NCBI RefSeq assembly: GCF_014648475.1
Contig: NZ_BMRE01000027.1
Span: forward strand, 1 to 64,000
Direction of reading: 5' to 3'
DNA from: Lentzea flava
Lineage (GTDB): Bacteria > Actinomycetota > Actinomycetes > Mycobacteriales > Pseudonocardiaceae
Length of the DNA stretch: 64,000 nt
The notes under the pieces were generated by a model. That model saw only the letters and a program-made list of their open reading frames with translations, was not told the DNA's origin and made no database searches. Below, in pieces: positions 32,683-41,937 of this stretch. Position 1 is the stretch's first letter; every line of letters starts with the position of its first letter. A program made the position numbers and the translations under genes.

Positions 32683-33690
32683 TCACGGACGGGCGACCTG
32701 AGCGAGGAAGTAGACCGCCTTCGAGCGGGCGTGCCGGACGGCGAGCAGGAACGGCCTGTCGACGTTCACCACGATCGGCTCGGTCGGGATCTCGATCGAC
32801 ACGGTGCGGAACGTGACGGCGGTGGCGGCCGCGCCCTCCAGGCCTTCCTCGTCCAGCCGCAGCACGGCCTCGTGGAGCACGTCGTCGACGAACAGCCGCT
32901 CGTCGGGCGAGAGCCCGCTGAAGTCGGCGTCGCGCGCGAACATGCGCCGCGCTCCCAGCCGTTCCAGCACGCTCTTCAGCTGGAACTTCTCCCGGATGTC
33001 CACTTTGGGCAGGGAGAGCTCGAGGTTGGTCCGGCCGGTCGCCTCGAACACCGACGGGTCGAGCGGCTGGTCCAGTGACGTGTCCGGCAGCAGGATCACG
33101 GCCTCCACGCCGGAGGCCGCGGGCAGCACGACCGTCTGCCAGCCGTCGTGGCGGGCGTAGCGGAACTTCTCGGTCACCTTCATCGTCGGCACGTCCACGT
33201 CACCGCCGGGCGCGTGGAACGGCCTGGGCGCGGTCTCCCAGGCGGCGAACGGGTTCAGCCAGCCCACCTTGAGGTACAGGGCGTTGACGATGATCGCCGC
33301 GGCGTCCGGGGGCGGCGGGCTCGTCAGCAGCTCGGGGATCAGGCCGCGGGTCGTCTCGGCGACGTCGGTGTTGACGAGCTTGCGGACCGTCGTGGGGTCG
33401 GAGAACGCCGTGCGCCGCACCGACTTCGCGAGCGAGAAGTCCGGGTTCAGGGTCAGGTCGTCGTCGGCCCACAGCGTGTTCGCGACGGCCAGTTCGGGCA
33501 CGTCGAGGGCGTCCGACGGGTCGAAGCCCGCCAGCAGCCGGTCGAGCTCGGCACGGGTCTCGCCACGGGCGGCCTCCTGCGCTAGAGCGAGCGCGCTCGC
33601 CACCGAGAACGGCGACCAGCAGGCGTTGGACGACGGATCCGGCACGGCGACGCGGTGCACGGTCAGAGCGAACTGGGCCTGGTCGGTCAC
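32683..33690 (-). CDS. Serpin-family protease inhibitor
   Basis: A 335-residue serpin. Early S-P-F-S-V-A-S-A-L, middle N-A-L-Y-L-K, and the hinge E-E-G-L-E-G-A-A-A-T-A-V are followed by the C-terminal D-R-P-F-L-L. The intact small-residue hinge suggests a true inhibitory mechanism. The scissile bond cannot be fixed exactly; counting from the hinge puts it near V-S in the loop. There is no signal peptide, so it would act in the cytoplasm. It starts with GTG and is followed by a short gap before the DUF5753-like gene. Confidence 0.92.
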   Translation of the reverse strand: MTDQAQFALTVHRVAVPDPSSNACWSPFSVASALALAQEAARGETRAELDRLLAGFDPSDALDVPELAVANTLWADDDLTLNPDFSLAKSVRRTAFSDPTTVRKLVNTDVAETTRGLIPELLTSPPPPDAAAIIVNALYLKVGWLNPFAAWETAPRPFHAPGGDVDVPTMKVTEKFRYARHDGWQTVVLPAASGVEAVILLPDTSLDQPLDPSVFEATGRTNLELSLPKVDIREKFQLKSVLERLGARRMFARDADFSGLSPDERLFVDDVLHEAVLRLDEEGLEGAAATAVTFRTVSIEIPTEPIVVNVDRPFLLAVRHARSKAVYFLAQVARP

Positions 33691-33700
33691 GCTCCCGAAC

Positions 33701-34942
33701 CTACGCCGATGCGCGGTGCCTGGCCACGGCCTGCGCGTCGGTGAGCAGCGCGACCTGGTCGACGACGACGCGAAGCCGTGCGGCGTAGGAGGAAGCGGCC
33801 GCGAACAGCGGGCGGAACGCCGGATCGAGCAACGTCGGACGCTCCATCAGCCGGGTGACGAGGTCGGCGAGCAGCTCGCGTTGCGCGGCCTGCATGGCGA
33901 GACGGGTCGGATCGCTCATCACGTACCGGACGGCTATCGCCTTGAGCAGCGCCACTTCCGCAGCGACCTGGCGCGGGATCTCCAGCGAGGCGTTGTACCT
34001 CGTGAGGGCGCCTTCGCCGTGGACCTCGCGGGTCGCGGTGACTGCCGCCGAGGCGAACCGGCCGACCAGTTCGCTGGTGAGGTTCTTCAACGCGACCTGG
34101 GCGCCGAGCGAGCCGTCGTACTCGTGCTCGGTCCAGTAGCCGATCACGGGCAGCTTCAGCAGTTCCTCCGCCGTGGCTTCGAGCGTGGCGACGGACTCGT
34201 CGGAGAAGGTCTTGGCCGCGAGCGAGGCGATGGCCGCACGTTCGTCGGGACGGGCGAGGGCACCGAGGCTGATGCGGTGGGCCAGGACGCCGTCCTCGAC
34301 GTCGTGCACCGAGTACGCCACGTCGTCCGACCAGTCCATCACCTGCGCCTCGATGCACCGCTCACGGTCCGGTGCGCCCTCACGCATCCACTCGAACACT
34401 TCCAGGTCGTCGTCGTACACGCCGAACTTCACCGTGCCGGGCGTACGCGGCCACGGGTACTTCGTCGACGCGTCGAGCACCGCACGCGTGAGGTTGAGCC
34501 CGTGAGCGGACTTCGGTTCCAGGCGGGCGAGGATTCGGAACGTCTGCGCGTTGCCTTCGAAGCCACCGCACGGCCCGGCGAGCTCGTTGAGCGCCCTCTC
34601 GCCGTTGTGCCCGAACGGCGGATGACCGATGTCGTGCGCGAGACCGGCGGTGTCGACGATGTCCGGGTCGCAGCCCAGTTCCTCGCCGATGCCGCGGCCG
34701 ATCTGCGCGACCTCCAGCGAGTGGGTGAGCCGGGTGCGCGGGACACCGGTGACCTCCGACCCCTCACCGGGGCCGACGACCTGCGTCTTCCCCGCAAGCC
34801 GGCGCAACGCCGCGGAGTGCAGCACGCGGGCTCGGTCGCGGGAGAACGGTGTGCGCGTGTCGGTGCGGGCGCCCGGCAGCACGGCGCTCTTCGGTTCCTC
34901 GATGAGCAAACGCTCCGCGTCGTGGCCGGTGTAACCCATCAC
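33701..34942 (-). CDS. dgt: Deoxyguanosinetriphosphate triphosphohydrolase-like protein
   Basis: A 413-residue HD-domain protein. Visible motifs: [24 protein letters not shown], and [12 protein letters not shown]. It hydrolyses dNTPs to nucleosides and tripolyphosphate and helps control nucleotide pools. In mycobacteria it sits near dnaG, as here. The start region GTGATG overlaps the TGA of the upstream YdcF-like gene, so the two are coupled. Confidence 0.94.
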   Translation of the reverse strand: MMGYTGHDAERLLIEEPKSAVLPGARTDTRTPFSRDRARVLHSAALRRLAGKTQVVGPGEGSEVTGVPRTRLTHSLEVAQIGRGIGEELGCDPDIVDTAGLAHDIGHPPFGHNGERALNELAGPCGGFEGNAQTFRILARLEPKSAHGLNLTRAVLDASTKYPWPRTPGTVKFGVYDDDLEVFEWMREGAPDRERCIEAQVMDWSDDVAYSVHDVEDGVLAHRISLGALARPDERAAIASLAAKTFSDESVATLEATAEELLKLPVIGYWTEHEYDGSLGAQVALKNLTSELVGRFASAAVTATREVHGEGALTRYNASLEIPRQVAAEVALLKAIAVRYVMSDPTRLAMQAAQRELLADLVTRLMERPTLLDPAFRPLFAAASSYAARLRVVVDQVALLTDAQAVARHRASA

Positions 34943-35613
34943 CCGATTTTAGGGAGCTTGAGCTCGTCGAACACTCCGGCGTGGGCCTTCATCAAGCGGT
35001 AGTACAGGAGCGCTCCGGTTTCGCGCTTGATGTAGAACCACTGCGTCTCGCGCGTCTGCACGTTCGGCCCCACGCGCGTCGGTGACGTCCAGGCCTTCAG
35101 CCCGGCGTCCTCCGCCATCGTGCGGGCGCGCAGGGAGTGCCACGGGTCGCTGACGATGACGGCGGTCTTCAGGCCGCGTTCCCCGGCGACCGAGGCGACG
35201 GCGCGCAGCGAGCCCAGGGTGTCCGCGCCCTCGCCGACCTGCAGCACTCGGTCCTCCGGAACGCCGCGCTTGACCAGCCACAGCTTGCCGACCTGGCCCT
35301 CGGTGAAGTTGTCGCCGGGCTGGCGGCCACCGGTCGTGGCGATGTAGCCGACGACGCCCTCCTTGTACAGGCCGAGCGCGTGCTCGAGCCGGGCTTCGAG
35401 CACGTCGGACGGGACACCGTTGTACTGCGCGGCGCCGAGGACGATCGCCATGTCGGCCTTGGTCCAGTCGTCGACCCGCGCGACCTGCCACACCCGGAAC
35501 GCCGTACCGCCCACCACGAGCGCACCGATGATCAACGCGCCGAAGAGCAGGCGCAGCACGATGCGACGAATCCTGGCCAGAGGTTTGAGGGGTGGGGTCC
35601 GCACCCTTTGCAT
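34939..35613 (-). CDS. YdcF/SanA-family (DUF218) membrane protein
   Basis: A 224-residue protein with one N-terminal transmembrane helix (about 17-40) and a DUF218 domain: [17 protein letters not shown] and [10 protein letters not shown]. The family is linked to cell-envelope or vancomycin-related phenotypes (SanA, ElyC), with no settled reaction. It is the first gene of a coupled pair with dgt. Confidence 0.88.
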   Translation of the reverse strand: MQRVRTPPLKPLARIRRIVLRLLFGALIIGALVVGGTAFRVWQVARVDDWTKADMAIVLGAAQYNGVPSDVLEARLEHALGLYKEGVVGYIATTGGRQPGDNFTEGQVGKLWLVKRGVPEDRVLQVGEGADTLGSLRAVASVAGERGLKTAVIVSDPWHSLRARTMAEDAGLKAWTSPTRVGPNVQTRETQWFYIKRETGALLYYRLMKAHAGVFDELKLPKIG

Positions 35614-35678
35614 GGTTCCAGACCGGGCCGGTCCTGCTTTGGCACCCCCGCGTTGACGCCCCTGCGAGGATCATCATC

Positions 35679-36410
35679 ATGCCTGCTGAGCAGCCCACGA
35701 TCCTCGCCACCTCCGGAGGTTTGCGCCAGGGGCGCAGGACCTTCCTCGAATTCGGCAAGCTGATCCACTTCGCCCTGGACCTCTCCGGCGTGGAGGGCCG
35801 CAGGCCGCGGCTCTGCTACGTCGGCACCGCGGGAGGCGACCAGCGGCACATGAACGCCTACATGGCGGAGGCCGGCAGCGTCGCGGGCGTCGAGGTCTCG
35901 ATGCTGAACCTCTTCACCATGCCGCCGACGGACGACCTGGAGAGCTACGTGCTCTCGCACGACGTCGTGTGGGTCGGCGGTGGCTCGGTCGCGAACCTGC
36001 TCGCGGTGTGGCAGGTGCACGGCCTCGGCGAGGTCTTCCGCAAGGCGTGGGAAGCGGGCGTGGTGCTCAGCGGCGTGTCGGCGGGCTCGATCTGCTGGCA
36101 CATGGGAGGCGCGACCGACTCGTTCGGACGTGACCTCCGGATCGTCACGAACGGCCTCGGCTTCCTGCCCTACGGCAACGGCGTCCACTACGACTCCGAG
36201 GAGCAGCGCCGCCCGACGATCCACAAGGCCGTCGCTGCCGGAGTGCTGCCGACGACCTACTGCACCGACGACGGCGTCGGCCTGCTCTACCGCGGCACCG
36301 AGCTCGTCGAGGCGGTGTCGGAACGGCAGGGCGCCGGCGCGTACGTGGTGGTCAGGGAAGAGTCTTCAGCAACCGCTCAGGAGGAAAAGGTCGACACCAG
36401 GCTCCTGTGA
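35679..36410 (+). CDS. Peptidase E (S51-family dipeptidase-like)
   Basis: A 243-residue protein of the type 1 glutamine-amidotransferase-like S51 family. The nucleophile elbow is G-V-S-A-G-S-I-C-W, with W-V-G-G-G-S before it. The family cleaves aspartyl dipeptides or processes cyanophycin. GAGGA is eight bases before the ATG at 35679. The next gene starts 16 bp later on the same strand. Confidence 0.9.
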   Translation: MPAEQPTILATSGGLRQGRRTFLEFGKLIHFALDLSGVEGRRPRLCYVGTAGGDQRHMNAYMAEAGSVAGVEVSMLNLFTMPPTDDLESYVLSHDVVWVGGGSVANLLAVWQVHGLGEVFRKAWEAGVVLSGVSAGSICWHMGGATDSFGRDLRIVTNGLGFLPYGNGVHYDSEEQRRPTIHKAVAAGVLPTTYCTDDGVGLLYRGTELVEAVSERQGAGAYVVVREESSATAQEEKVDTRLL

Positions 36411-36426
36411 CGCGGAACTTGGAGGT

Positions 36427-37317
36427 GTGCGCTGGGCCCTGATCATCCTCGTCACGGCGGCCGTTTTCGTGGTCCCGGACGCCTCGCCGTGCCACGCGCA
36501 CGCGAAGCCCTCAGCTGATATATCGCGCGGACCCGATGTATTGGATACGGCACCCGATACATCGGATACCGCGCCCGATATATCGCATACCAGCCCTGAT
36601 ATATCGGATACCGGGGCACGGTCTGCGATATCCGATATATCGGCGGCTGATATATCGGATATCGCTGCGGCGGGCGGCCAGTCCGACGTCGGCGTCGCCG
36701 TCATGGACCTCGACTCCGGTCAGGTGATCTCGCAGCAGGGCGACCAGCCGTTCTACTCGGCGTCGCTGTCGAAGCTGATCCTCGCCGTCGACGCGGTGCA
36801 ACAACCGTTGTCGGCCGACGACCAGGACCTGATCCACCGCGCGCTGAGCGTCAGCGACGACGAGGCCATGGACGTGCTGTGGACGAGGTTCGACGGCATG
36901 GACGCCATCGGCCGCGTCGCCGCCGAAGCAGGCCTGACCGGCACGCACGCTCCGGACGACCCGTCGCAGTGGGGAGAGGTCGTCATCACCGCGAACGACA
37001 TGGTGCGGCTCTACCGCTACATCCTCGGCTCACCGGTCCGCGACACGATCGTCGCCGCGCTGTCCTCGGCCCCACCGACCGCCGCGGACGGCTTCGACCA
37101 GGCGTTCGGCCTACTCGGCGTCACCGGCGTCTACGCCAAGCAGGGCTGGATGTACTACCTGCCCAGCGACGTCTACCTGCACAGCGCGGGCGTCCTCGAC
37201 AACCGCTACGCCGTCGCCGTCCTCACCACGAGCCCGACGGGCAACTGGACCACCGCCAGGCAGTCGATCAACGCCGTGTCCAAGGCCCTCCTGGCGAAGC
37301 TCGGCGTCACCGGCTAA
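36427..37317 (+). CDS. Secreted beta-lactamase-like serine hydrolase with an AT-rich heptad-repeat linker
   Basis: A 296-residue protein. A signal peptide (A-L-I-I-L-V-T-A-A-V-F-V-V, ending A-H-A-K) is followed by about 55 residues of repeats such as P-D-I-S-D-T-A (36517-36663). A class A beta-lactamase-like domain comes next: Y-S-A-S-L-S-K-L (S-x2-K), S-V-S-D-D and Y-A-K-Q-G. It would act outside the cell on a beta-lactam-like or peptidoglycan substrate. The start is uncertain: GGAGG lies one base before GTG 36427, so translation may begin differently. The repeat-coding DNA uses GAT, ATA and TTG codons that are rare elsewhere in the window. Confidence 0.8.
   Translation: MRWALIILVTAAVFVVPDASPCHAHAKPSADISRGPDVLDTAPDTSDTAPDISHTSPDISDTGARSAISDISAADISDIAAAGGQSDVGVAVMDLDSGQVISQQGDQPFYSASLSKLILAVDAVQQPLSADDQDLIHRALSVSDDEAMDVLWTRFDGMDAIGRVAAEAGLTGTHAPDDPSQWGEVVITANDMVRLYRYILGSPVRDTIVAALSSAPPTAADGFDQAFGLLGVTGVYAKQGWMYYLPSDVYLHSAGVLDNRYAVAVLTTSPTGNWTTARQSINAVSKALLAKLGVTG
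36515..36664. repeat. Seven-unit AT-rich repeat array inside the serine hydrolase gene
   Basis: Units near CYGATATATCGGATACCG begin at 36515, 36533, 36554, 36575, 36596, 36632 and 36647. GATATATC, itself a palindrome, occurs five times exactly (36517, 36577, 36598, 36634, 36649), with variants GATACATC and GATGTATT. The middle units repeat every 21 bp (seven codons). The flanking DNA is about 70% G+C. Protein-level heptad repeats explain the period but not why these rare codons are used. Copies of the same motif occur in two other genes. Confidence 0.8.
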
Positions 37318-38164
37318 CCCGCCACCGCCTCCGTTCCCGCCACGTCGTGTGCGATTCACCCGTGTAGTCGCCCATCACCAGCAGCGCCACCACGACCAGC
37401 ACCACCGCGCCGAACAGCACCACACCGAACAACACCGAGGTCACCGTCTCGAAACCGAACGTGGCCACCGGCAAGGTGAGCCCGCTGATGACCCCGACGT
37501 ACGGGCCGAGGTTCTTCCGCCTTGCCATGTGTACATCGGTCACCCGCGTCAGCGACATCCCGAGCAGCACCACCGCGAACGTCACCGCGAGCCCGGAGAA
37601 CAGGTAGAACGGCAGGTGCTTCCCCGACATCGAGGACACCGCCACCACAGCCACCGCCAGCAAAGCGCCCACCACGACGAGCACGGTGCCGAGCTCCTGG
37701 ATCCGGCGAGCCGGCGCGCCTTCGCCGGAGCCCGGCACCAGCGGCCCGTCCTTCTCGATCACCATCCGGTGCACGCCCTTGCCGATCACCACGACGAGCC
37801 CCAACGCGCCGAAGAGCGGAACGAGCAACACCAGCGCCGCGCCCAGCAACAACTCTCCCGGCATGCCCACCGGCTCGATGTTGAACGAAAGCCAGTAACT
37901 CGGGTACAGCAACGCGAGCGCGGCCCCCGACAGCACTACGAAGACGTGCCGCACCCGAGGCGCCGTGTGTTCGGTGACCCGCGAGGCCACCAACCCCGCC
38001 GCCACCGCGCACAGGCTAACCATCCCGGCAGGCACCGCAGCCGCCACGAGCACGGGCGGATTGCCCACCTCGGTGGTCGCCGCGAACACGATCACCCACG
38101 CGACCAGCAAGACTCCCGCCGCGGCCACCGCGAGGCCACGCCCCCTCAGCTTCTCCCCCGTCAT
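37307..38164 (-). CDS. Multi-pass membrane protein, unknown
   Basis: A 285-residue protein with about seven to eight transmembrane helices and a hydrophilic loop around residues 130-155. Its last bases overlap the serine hydrolase gene, tail to tail. The segment M-S-L-T-R-V-T-D-V-H resembles L-T-M-T-K-V-T-E-V-V-T-H in the next gene, so the two may be related. No family recognised. Confidence 0.7.
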   Translation of the reverse strand: MTGEKLRGRGLAVAAAGVLLVAWVIVFAATTEVGNPPVLVAAAVPAGMVSLCAVAAGLVASRVTEHTAPRVRHVFVVLSGAALALLYPSYWLSFNIEPVGMPGELLLGAALVLLVPLFGALGLVVVIGKGVHRMVIEKDGPLVPGSGEGAPARRIQELGTVLVVVGALLAVAVVAVSSMSGKHLPFYLFSGLAVTFAVVLLGMSLTRVTDVHMARRKNLGPYVGVISGLTLPVATFGFETVTSVLFGVVLFGAVVLVVVALLVMGDYTGESHTTWRERRRWRVSR

Positions 38165-38223
38165 GCGTCCTACACGCCGGACCTGGCCTGGTCGTTGCCA
38201 CCGCCGGGAGCGGGTGATCGAGA

Positions 38224-38676
38224 TCAGGTCGGCAGTTCAGGAGGAACGGTGCCCCACGCCTTGACGCTCGCTTCCACCTCCAGGGCGGCGTACAGGACCA
38301 GCGATGTCGACGCCACGACGACCACCGTGAAGACGACCGAACTCACGCTGGTCAACAGACCGTTCACCTCGGGGTAGTCCGTGTAGAGCGTCGACAGCGA
38401 GGTGTAGGTCCCGGACCCGCAGACGATCGCCCAGACGCGCAGCGGCTTGATGTGGGTGACCACCTCGGTCACCTTCGTCATGGTCAGTCCCACGCCCAGG
38501 ACGCCCAGAACCGCCAGGCAGCCCACCGCCGCGAGGACCGCGCCGACGCCGGGGTACAGCGGCAACGTCATCCCCGCGACGAACACCGCGAGCGCCAGCC
38601 CCGGTGCCGCGGCGACGAGCACGACGCCGAGCTGCCTGATCTCCTGCGGGCTCCTGCCCGATCTCCATGCGCGCAC
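38224..38676 (-). CDS. Small multi-pass membrane protein, unknown
   Basis: A 150-residue protein with about four transmembrane helices and a short basic N-terminus. It shares a short motif with the membrane protein 60 bp downstream and may be a shortened relative. The glyS terminator separates it from glyS. Function unknown. Confidence 0.65.
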   Translation of the reverse strand: MRAWRSGRSPQEIRQLGVVLVAAAPGLALAVFVAGMTLPLYPGVGAVLAAVGCLAVLGVLGVGLTMTKVTEVVTHIKPLRVWAIVCGSGTYTSLSTLYTDYPEVNGLLTSVSSVVFTVVVVASTSLVLYAALEVEASVKAWGTVPPELPT

Positions 38677-38720
38677 GAAGACGTCACGCGTCAGCGCGGC
38701 GAGCTGTTGCCTTTTCCGCG

Positions 38721-38748
38721 AAAAAGGCCCGGTGGCGGAGACCGGGCC
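38721..38748 (-). terminator. Terminator of glyS
   Basis: GGCCCGGT (minus strand, 38748-38741) pairs with ACCGGGCC (38733-38726) with a 7-nt loop and TTTTT following (38725-38721), a canonical intrinsic terminator 13 bases past the glyS stop. Confidence 0.9.
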
Positions 38749-38761
38749 GGAAGAACCGCGT

Positions 38762-40159
38762 CTAGCAGCCGATCAGGCGAGCGGCCAGGTACGACTCGAG
38801 CTGGTCCATCGCCACCCGCTCCTGCGACATCGTGTCGCGCTCCCGCACCGTCACGGCGTGGTCGGTCAGGGTGTCGAAGTCGACCGTCACGCAGAACGGC
38901 GTGCCGATCTCGTCCTGGCGGCGGTAGCGGCGGCCGATGGCACCGGCGTCGTCGAAGTCGACGTTCCAGTGGCGGCGCAGGGCGGTCGCCAGGTCGCGGG
39001 CCTTGGGCGACAGCTCCGCGTTGCGCGACAGCGGCAGCACGGCGACCTTCACCGGCGCCAACCGCCTGTCGAGCTTCAGCACGACGCGCTTGTCCACGCC
39101 GCCCTTGGCGTTCGGGGCCTCGTCCTCGACGTACGCCTCGAGCAGGAACGCCATCATCGGGCGGCCGACACCGGCTGCCGGCTCGATGACGAACGGCTTG
39201 TAGCGCGAGTTCGTGGCCTGGTCGAAGTACGACAGGTCGACGCCGGAGGCGTTCGAGTGCGTGGTGAGGTCGAAGTCGGTGCGGTTCGCGATGCCCTCGA
39301 GCTCACCCCACTCCTGGCCGCCGAACTGGAAGCGGTACTCGATGTCGACGGTGCGCTTCGAGTAGTGCGAGAGCTTCTCCTGCGGGTGCTCGTAGTGCCG
39401 CAGGTTCTCCTTCGCGATGCCCAGGTCCGTGTACCAGCGGGTGCGCTCGTCGATCCAGTACTGGTGCCACTCTTCGTCCGTGCCCGGCTCGACGAAGAAC
39501 TCCATCTCCATCTGCTCGAACTCGCGGGTGCGGAAGATGAAGTTGCCCGGCGTGATCTCGTTGCGGAACGACTTGCCGATCTGGCCGATGCCGAACGGCG
39601 GCTTCTTGCGGGAGGTCGTCTGCACGTTCAGGAAGTTCGTGAAAATGCCCTGCGCGGTCTCGGGGCGCAGGTAGTGCAGGCCCTCCTCGGTCTCGACCGG
39701 ACCCAGGTGCGTCTTCAGCAGGCCGTTGAACATCTTCGGCGCGGTGTACTTGCCGCGCACGCCGCAGTTGGGGCACGGCACGTCCGACACGTCGCCCTCG
39801 GCGACCTCCTTGCCGGTGCGCTCGGCGTACTCCTCGGACAGCGTGTCCGCGCGGAACCGCTTGTGGCACGACTCGCACTCGATCAGCGGGTCGACGAACG
39901 CCTCGACGTGGCCGGAGGCGACCCACACGTCACGCGGCAAGATCACCGACGAGTCGAGGCCCACGACGTCCTCGCGGCCGCGGACCATGAAGTTCCACCA
40001 CTGGCGCTTGATGTTGTCCTTGAGCTCGACCCCCAGAGGTCCGTAGTCCCACGCCGAGCGGGTACCGCCGTAGATCTCCCCGCACGGGTAGACGAACCCC
40101 CTGCGCTTGCAGAGGCTGACAACGGTCTCGATGCGATCGGCGGCCAACGGGAACTCCAT
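38762..40159 (-). CDS. glyS: Glycyl-tRNA synthetase (alpha-2 type)
   Basis: A 465-residue class II synthetase. Motifs include [22 protein letters not shown] and [11 protein letters not shown]-x2-C pairs (C-E-S-C-H-K and C-P-N-C-G) lie in an insertion. The C-terminal anticodon-binding domain starts near A-P-V-K-V. It charges tRNA-Gly. In mycobacteria it adjoins the arsR-furB genes, as here. Its own terminator follows. Confidence 0.97.
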   Translation of the reverse strand: MEFPLAADRIETVVSLCKRRGFVYPCGEIYGGTRSAWDYGPLGVELKDNIKRQWWNFMVRGREDVVGLDSSVILPRDVWVASGHVEAFVDPLIECESCHKRFRADTLSEEYAERTGKEVAEGDVSDVPCPNCGVRGKYTAPKMFNGLLKTHLGPVETEEGLHYLRPETAQGIFTNFLNVQTTSRKKPPFGIGQIGKSFRNEITPGNFIFRTREFEQMEMEFFVEPGTDEEWHQYWIDERTRWYTDLGIAKENLRHYEHPQEKLSHYSKRTVDIEYRFQFGGQEWGELEGIANRTDFDLTTHSNASGVDLSYFDQATNSRYKPFVIEPAAGVGRPMMAFLLEAYVEDEAPNAKGGVDKRVVLKLDRRLAPVKVAVLPLSRNAELSPKARDLATALRRHWNVDFDDAGAIGRRYRRQDEIGTPFCVTVDFDTLTDHAVTVRERDTMSQERVAMDQLESYLAARLIGC

Positions 40160-40240
40160 CGGGGGAATCAGATTCGGGGGCCACAGCCTAGCCCGTCACG
40201 TTGCGCCCCGAACGGGCGACCGGAGCCTTACGCTGCACGA

Positions 40241-40918
40241 ATGGAAGACCGGCTGCGAGAGCTGTGGGACTTCGCCGACCTGGACGGCACCGAGGCGAGG
40301 TTCCGGGCGTTCCTGGGCAACGTGCAGAGCGACGACGAGCGCGCGGAGGTGCTGACCCAGCTCGCCCGCGTCGAGGGCCTGCGCGACAACTTCGCCGCAG
40401 GTCATGCCCTCGTCGACGAGGCGGAGACCCTCGTCGCCCCCGACTCGACGGGCCGGGTGCGCGTGCTGCTCGAACGCGGCAGGCTGCACCGCTCCGGTGG
40501 CGATCCGGAGGCGGCGCAACCGTTGTTCGTGGCGGCGTTCATCCTGGCCAAGACGCGCGGCGACCTGTCGCTCGCGGTCGACGCCGCGCACATGGCGTCA
40601 CTGGTCGACGACCCCGAGAAGTGGACCAAGCAGGGGCTCGAACTGGTCGAGGCGAACCCGGAACTGTCGCGGTGGCTCGGCCCGCTGCACAACAACCTCG
40701 GTTGGTACTACTACGAGAACGAGCGTTTCGACGAGGCGCTGGAGGCCTTCGAGAAGACCCCGGAGGCGTACGCGGAAAGCGGCAAGGCCAAGACTCTGCA
40801 CGCGTTGGGGCGCAACGAAGAGGCCGCCGAGGCCGCGCGCAAGGCGTTGGAACTCCTCCCCCACGACTCGCACGAGGAGTGGGTCAAGGAGATGGAAGCC
40901 ATCGCTAACGAGGCTTAG
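40241..40918 (+). CDS. TPR-repeat protein
   Basis: A 225-residue helical-repeat protein, with N-N-L-G-W-Y-Y-Y-E-N-E-R-F-D-E-A-L-E-A-F as a clear tetratricopeptide unit. Its start is divergent from glyS across 81 bp. No enzymatic motif is visible; it probably mediates protein interaction. The last 14 bases overlap the monooxygenase-like gene, tail to tail. Confidence 0.82.
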   Translation: MEDRLRELWDFADLDGTEARFRAFLGNVQSDDERAEVLTQLARVEGLRDNFAAGHALVDEAETLVAPDSTGRVRVLLERGRLHRSGGDPEAAQPLFVAAFILAKTRGDLSLAVDAAHMASLVDDPEKWTKQGLELVEANPELSRWLGPLHNNLGWYYYENERFDEALEAFEKTPEAYAESGKAKTLHALGRNEEAAEAARKALELLPHDSHEEWVKEMEAIANEA

Positions 40919-41279
40919 CTGGACCCGCCGCCTCGCCGAGCCGCACGGTGAACGCGTCCTCGGCGAGCAGGCTCGTGTGCGTCTCGACCTGGCCATCGGC
41001 GCTGGTCAGCGTCGGCTCGTACATCGCGGGCTCGTCGGTCAGCGCCTCGGACAGCAGCGGGATCACGTGTTCGCGCACGGGGAACGGCGACATCGCGCGC
41101 CGATAGGCCACCACGGACTCGAACTCGACCGTCAGCACCCACCGTTCGTCGGCGTCGGTGGACCGCGCCAGCGTGCCTTTCACGCACCCCGGCTGAGCGG
41201 TCAGGAGCTTCAGCGCGTGCTCCACCCGCGAGGTAAACGCCTCAGGGTCGGATACGCGGAAACGGCACACGAGCAGCAC
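40905..41279 (-). CDS. Antibiotic biosynthesis monooxygenase (ABM)-like protein
   Basis: A 124-residue small alpha/beta protein: V-L-L-V-C-R-F-R-V start, C-V-K-G-T-L-A-R-S, and W-V-L-T-V-E-F-E-S. The pattern is that of ABM/EthD-like dimeric alpha+beta barrels. I chose GTG 41279 because the divergent gene starts 18 bp away; the reading frame extends 19 codons further. Enzymatic role uncertain. Confidence 0.75.
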   Translation of the reverse strand: MLLVCRFRVSDPEAFTSRVEHALKLLTAQPGCVKGTLARSTDADERWVLTVEFESVVAYRRAMSPFPVREHVIPLLSEALTDEPAMYEPTLTSADGQVETHTSLLAEDAFTVRLGEAAGPAKPR

Positions 41280-41296
41280 GGTGCAAGGATGACACG

Positions 41297-41575
41297 GTGA
41301 CCTCGAAGCGCCCTCTGCTGCCCGGCGACGGTCCACTGGCGCGCGTCCGCCCGGTGGTGGCGTTCCTGCTCGTGCTCGGCCTGTTCATCGCCGGCGTCAC
41401 GGTGGGCGGCACGGTGGGCGCGGCGCTGTTGGGCGTGCTGATCATCGGGGCGGGAGTGCTGCTCGCGGCCACCTGGAGGGTCCTTTCCCCAGCTCAGCGC
41501 ACGTTGCGCGTGGTGGTCCTGCTGGTACTGCTCGTCATCACCGTAGAATTGGTTGTGAAAATCCCTACCAGGTGA
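41297..41575 (+). CDS. DUF6703-like membrane protein
   Basis: A 92-residue protein with an N-terminal basic/proline segment, then two to three transmembrane helices (V-V-A-F-L-L-V-L-G-L-F-I and G-A-A-L-L-G-V-L-I-I-G-A-G-V). Resembles DUF6703 proteins found before arsR-zur in actinobacteria. Starts with GTG; its stop is 11 bp before arsR, so it may be co-transcribed. Confidence 0.75.
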   Translation: MTSKRPLLPGDGPLARVRPVVAFLLVLGLFIAGVTVGGTVGAALLGVLIIGAGVLLAATWRVLSPAQRTLRVVVLLVLLVITVELVVKIPTR

Positions 41576-41586
41576 GGTGTGCCGCC

Positions 41587-41937
41587 ATGACCGTCCAGCT
41601 GCACGGCGAGCACTCCCCCGAACGCGAGGCCCCGGCACCCGCGCCGCCCAGAGCCGCGCACACCCTGGCCGAGGCGGGCGACCTGCTGCGCGCCCTCGCC
41701 GCCCCGGTCCGCATCGCCATCGTGCTGCAACTGCGCGAGCACGACCGCTGCGTGCACGAACTGGTCGAGGCGCTGGGTGTCGCGCAGCCGCTGATCAGCC
41801 AGCACCTGCGGGTGCTCAAGTCGGCGGGCGTGGTGCACGGTGAACGGCACGGCCGCGAGGTCGTCTACCGGCTCGTGGACGAACACCTGGCGCACATCGT
41901 GGTGGACGCAGTGACGCACGTCGAGGAGAAGTTGTGA
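41587..41937 (+). CDS. ArsR/SmtB-family metalloregulator
   Basis: A 116-residue winged-helix repressor with C-V-H-E-L-V-E-A-L-G-V-A-Q-P-L-I-S-Q-H-L-R-V-L-K. The C-terminal helix has D-E-H-L-A-H-I-V-V-D-A-V-T-H, which supplies H/D ligands like the alpha-5 metal site of SmtB. In mycobacteria the equivalent gene (Rv2358) is cotranscribed with the zinc repressor furB/zur. Here the TGA overlaps the zur GTG, so the two are coupled. Confidence 0.92.
   Translation: MTVQLHGEHSPEREAPAPAPPRAAHTLAEAGDLLRALAAPVRIAIVLQLREHDRCVHELVEALGVAQPLISQHLRVLKSAGVVHGERHGREVVYRLVDEHLAHIVVDAVTHVEEKL

Noticed and set aside
36515-36664. CRISPR array
   Set aside because: Units are 15-36 bp apart with no unique spacers, lie in an intact reading frame, and no cas genes are nearby.
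41520-41586. Zur box before arsR
   Set aside because: Only a half-like TGAAAATC is present at about 41556; no palindromic partner.
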